7,192 nt of DNA from contig PMGP01000347.1 in assembly GCA_003156235.1 (NCBI GenBank), positions 7,642-14,833 of the forward strand, written 5' to 3'. Position 1 is the first letter of the stretch; each line of letters begins with the position of its first letter. The translations under genes were made by a program, and so were the position numbers. Below, one piece after another: positions 5,112-7,192 of the stretch. The DNA comes from Acidobacteriaceae bacterium. Lineage in GTDB: Bacteria > Acidobacteriota > Terriglobia > Terriglobales > Acidobacteriaceae. The notes under the pieces are model-generated. The model was not told where the DNA came from and searched no databases. It saw nothing but the letters and a program-made list of their open reading frames with translations.

Positions 5112-6401
5112 ATGAGACGATTTATCTCTTTTCTGACTGTTCAGTCAGCGGCGGCGTTCTGTGTTATGGCACCAGCCCTGCTTGCTGCCCAGAATGCGCT
5201 TACATGGGACCAGGTAAAGGCGAAGTTCGAGGCGGCTAACCCGGTGTTGAAAGCGGATGCGGCCAATGTGGAGGAGATGAAGGCTGAGGAAATCACGGCC
5301 TATCTCCGTCCCAATCCGCAGTTTACATTATCGGTGGATGGCACGCAGATCGCGCCAAAAAATGGAATATGGACCCCCTTCAAGGGCACAACCGAACAGC
5401 CCAACTTCAGTTATCTGCATGAGCGCGAGCGCAAGCGTGAACTTCGCCTGGAGAGCGCCAAACAAGGTACGCAGATTTCCCAGTCCCAGCATGTTGATCT
5501 GGAACGCAACCTGATCTTTGGCCTGAGGTCCGCCTTTGTGCAAACTCTCCAGGCCAAGGCGGTCCTGACGCTGGCCAAAGCCGATCTGGAGTACTACGAC
5601 AAGATCATCGAGATCAGCCGCCAGCGCTTCAAAGCCGGCGACCTTGCCAAGATTGACTTGGCCCGGATCGAACTCCAGCGCGTGCAATACGAATCTGAAA
5701 TCGAAGTTGCAATCGTCAATTTGCGCCAGCAGAAGATTCAATTGCTACTGCTGCTCGACGACGACCGTATGCCAGTCGACCAGTTTGACGTGACCGGAAT
5801 CTTCGACCTGGGCCCTGCACTCCAGCCGCTTGACGATTACCACCAGATTGCTCTGGATAACAGGCCGGATCTGCGGGCAGCGATCCAAACCATCGAGCAA
5901 TCGCAAACCAATCACAAGCTTGCTGTCTCTAATGGTTCCACGGATCCTACATTTGGCGCGTGGTATACGAATAACGCTTCGACCAATAACCCGAATGGCA
6001 GCCAGACTCTCGGCCTCAGCGTCAGCATCCCTCTGCGCATCTTCGACCGCAACCAAGGCGAGAAGAAGCGGACCCTGATCGACATCGACAAAAGCCAGCA
6101 CGCTGAGGACGCGGCGAAGGCACAGGTCTTCAGCGATGTGGATAATGCGTACGAATTGGTGCGCAGCAATATAGCGCTGATCAAGCCATACAAGGCGCAG
6201 TATCTTGACCAGTCGATTTATGTGCGCGATACGGTTACCTTTGCCTATCAGCATGGAGGAGCGTCGCTGATGGACTTCCTCAATGCACAGAGCGACTACC
6301 GCGTCGTTCAACTGGCGTATTTGCAGTTGATCGGCGCGTATATGACAGCCGAAGGCCAAATGAATCTTGCCGTAGGTCAAGAGGTGTTCAATGACAACTA
6401 A
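5112..6401 (+). CDS. TolC-family outer-membrane efflux protein (CzcC/CusC-like)
   Basis: This is a 429-residue outer-membrane channel of a tripartite efflux pump. The start at ATG 5112 is chosen over the in-frame TTG at 5058 because of AAGGGG five bases upstream and because it gives a clean signal peptide (MRRFISFLTVQ to ALLAAQ, cleavage about residue 25). Two outer-membrane-efflux repeats are visible. Repeat one, about 30-215, includes NPQFTLSVDG and the long helix with RQRFKAGDLAKIDLARIELQ at 170-189, the family hallmark. Repeat two, about 240-425, includes RPDLRAA (251-257), the barrel strands LGLSVSIPLRIFDRNQGE (300-317) and YQHGGASLMDFLNAQSDYR (379-397). Length is normal for the family. 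No lipobox cysteine is seen, unlike several Cus/Nod-type relatives. It overlaps the adaptor gene by 11 bases, so they are translationally coupled. Metal specificity is inferred only from general resemblance. Confidence 0.93.
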   Translation: MRRFISFLTVQSAAAFCVMAPALLAAQNALTWDQVKAKFEAANPVLKADAANVEEMKAEEITAYLRPNPQFTLSVDGTQIAPKNGIWTPFKGTTEQPNFSYLHERERKRELRLESAKQGTQISQSQHVDLERNLIFGLRSAFVQTLQAKAVLTLAKADLEYYDKIIEISRQRFKAGDLAKIDLARIELQRVQYESEIEVAIVNLRQQKIQLLLLLDDDRMPVDQFDVTGIFDLGPALQPLDDYHQIALDNRPDLRAAIQTIEQSQTNHKLAVSNGSTDPTFGAWYTNNASTNNPNGSQTLGLSVSIPLRIFDRNQGEKKRTLIDIDKSQHAEDAAKAQVFSDVDNAYELVRSNIALIKPYKAQYLDQSIYVRDTVTFAYQHGGASLMDFLNAQSDYRVVQLAYLQLIGAYMTAEGQMNLAVGQEVFNDN

Positions 6402-7192
6402 GTCCTTTTTGATGATGACCGTTAGCCTTGCTGCCTGTGTTTCTCTAGCCACCAGCGGTTGCAAGAGCGATAAGGTGGATGCAGCCGCAGAAGCTCCGCC
6501 ATCGGCCAAGGTGGTTTCCGGAATGGACGCCTCCTTTTTCGCGGTCGAGCATCCGGAGTTGTATCCGATCGTAACAGCGACCGAATACCAGGCTCCGTCG
6601 CAATTGTTCGTGACCGGCACTGTGTTTCCTGACATTGCGCGAACTGTCCCGGTGATTTCGCTTGCCTCCGGCCGCATTGTGGACATCCGCGCTCGCCTGG
6701 GCGACGCAGTCAAGAAGGGCCAGCTCTTGCTGCGTGTGCGCAGCGACGACATTTCGGGAGGCTTCGACGCCTACCGCAAGGCCATCTCCGATGAGTTGCT
6801 TGCTCGCAAGCAATTGGATCGCGCCAAGGTGCTGTACGAGCACGGGGCCATCGCGCTGGGAGACCTGGAGGTCGCGCAAGACACCGAGGACGACGCCAAG
6901 ACCACCCTCGACACCGCTAAGGAGCATCTTCACCTGCTCGGCAGCGATCCCGATAACCCGAAGGGGATTGTCGATATCTTCGCCCCGGTTTCCGGCGTGA
7001 TCACCGATCAGGAAGTTACGAACGGGGCGGCGGTGCAGGCCTATTCCACGCCGAACCCATTCACTATTTCAGACCTGACCACCGTGTGGATTGTCTGTGA
7101 CGTCTTTGAAAGCGACATGGCCAATGTGCGCGTCGGGGAACCCACCGAGATCAAGCTGAACGCCTATCCAGACAAAGTTCTCAAGGGCACGA
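6391..7192 (+). CDS. RND efflux periplasmic adaptor subunit (membrane fusion protein), 3'-truncated by window
   Basis: The first 267 codons are visible. The ATG at 6391 lies inside the last codons of the tolC-like gene, with GAGGTG (6381-6386) as SD. The N-terminus MTTKSFLMMTVSLAACVSLATSGCKSD is a lipoprotein-like signal. LAAC (Cys16) fits the lipobox best; TSGC (Cys24) is an alternative. Then come a beta-barrel strand (SQLFVTGTVFP, 70-80), the first lipoyl half (ISLASGRIVDIRARLGDAVKKGQLLLRV, 89-116), an alpha-helical hairpin (about 123-184), the second lipoyl half (IFAPVSGVITDQEVTNGAAV, 196-215) and the start of the beta-barrel domain (TVWIVCDVFESDMANVRVGE, 231-250). This is the order of the HlyD/CusB family. 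It would link the inner-membrane RND pump, presumably encoded next outside the window, to the TolC-like channel. No methionine- or histidine-rich metal site is visible at the N-terminus, so the substrate remains open. Confidence 0.92.
   Translation, partial: MTTKSFLMMTVSLAACVSLATSGCKSDKVDAAAEAPPSAKVVSGMDASFFAVEHPELYPIVTATEYQAPSQLFVTGTVFPDIARTVPVISLASGRIVDIRARLGDAVKKGQLLLRVRSDDISGGFDAYRKAISDELLARKQLDRAKVLYEHGAIALGDLEVAQDTEDDAKTTLDTAKEHLHLLGSDPDNPKGIVDIFAPVSGVITDQEVTNGAAVQAYSTPNPFTISDLTTVWIVCDVFESDMANVRVGEPTEIKLNAYPDKVLKGT

Noticed and set aside
5745..6752. A 335-codon minus-strand frame over the channel and adaptor genes
   Set aside because: It is antisense to two well-recognised plus-strand genes and shows no family features; it is a by-product of their codon use.

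Overview
The window looks like a chromosomal segment of an Acidobacteriota member (Terriglobia/Acidobacteriaceae type). This is inferred from the family mix: a TonB-dependent receptor starting with a carboxypeptidase-regulatory-like domain, secreted TonB-C-domain proteins, an OmpL-like porin with a coiled coil and an Ala/Pro linker, and a small membrane protein next to a heavy-metal-type RND efflux operon. The genes look GC-rich; the 600-base gap in the middle is visibly AT-richer.

Left part (1-807, all minus strand): the first 100 codons of a TonB-dependent receptor run off the left edge. Upstream of it lies a complete control region: an SD next to a small hairpin, a clear cobalamin riboswitch, two leader hairpins and a good sigma70-type promoter (TTGACT-18-TATAAA). 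The receptor is therefore most likely a vitamin B12 or corrinoid importer under translational B12 control. Behind that promoter is an intact tRNA-Arg(CCU) gene with encoded CCA.

Middle (808-2522): just upstream of the tRNA is the N-terminal stump of a tyrosine-recombinase-type integrase (about 81 codons, plus strand). It ends where a convergent, intact gene for a secreted protein with two TonB C-terminal-like domains begins. This is a likely scar of a lost integrated element. The 605 bases between that gene and the next hold only short palindromes and hairpins; no gene or strong promoter was recognised.

Right part (2523-7192, all plus strand): a 610-residue outer-membrane porin, then a small two-helix membrane protein, a TolC-family outer-membrane efflux protein, and a periplasmic adaptor (membrane fusion protein) that overlaps the TolC gene by 11 bases and runs off the right edge. 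The last three look like an operon for an RND efflux pump of the Cus/Czc type; the inner-membrane pump gene should follow outside the window. The porin is separated by 285 bases containing two hairpins, one of them an unusually long 16-pair stem, so it may be its own transcription unit.

The candidates for something little described are the small membrane protein in front of the efflux genes, the secreted double TonB-C protein without a membrane anchor, and the structured RNA elements beside the ribosome binding sites. No CRISPR array, intact insertion sequence or defence system was seen.
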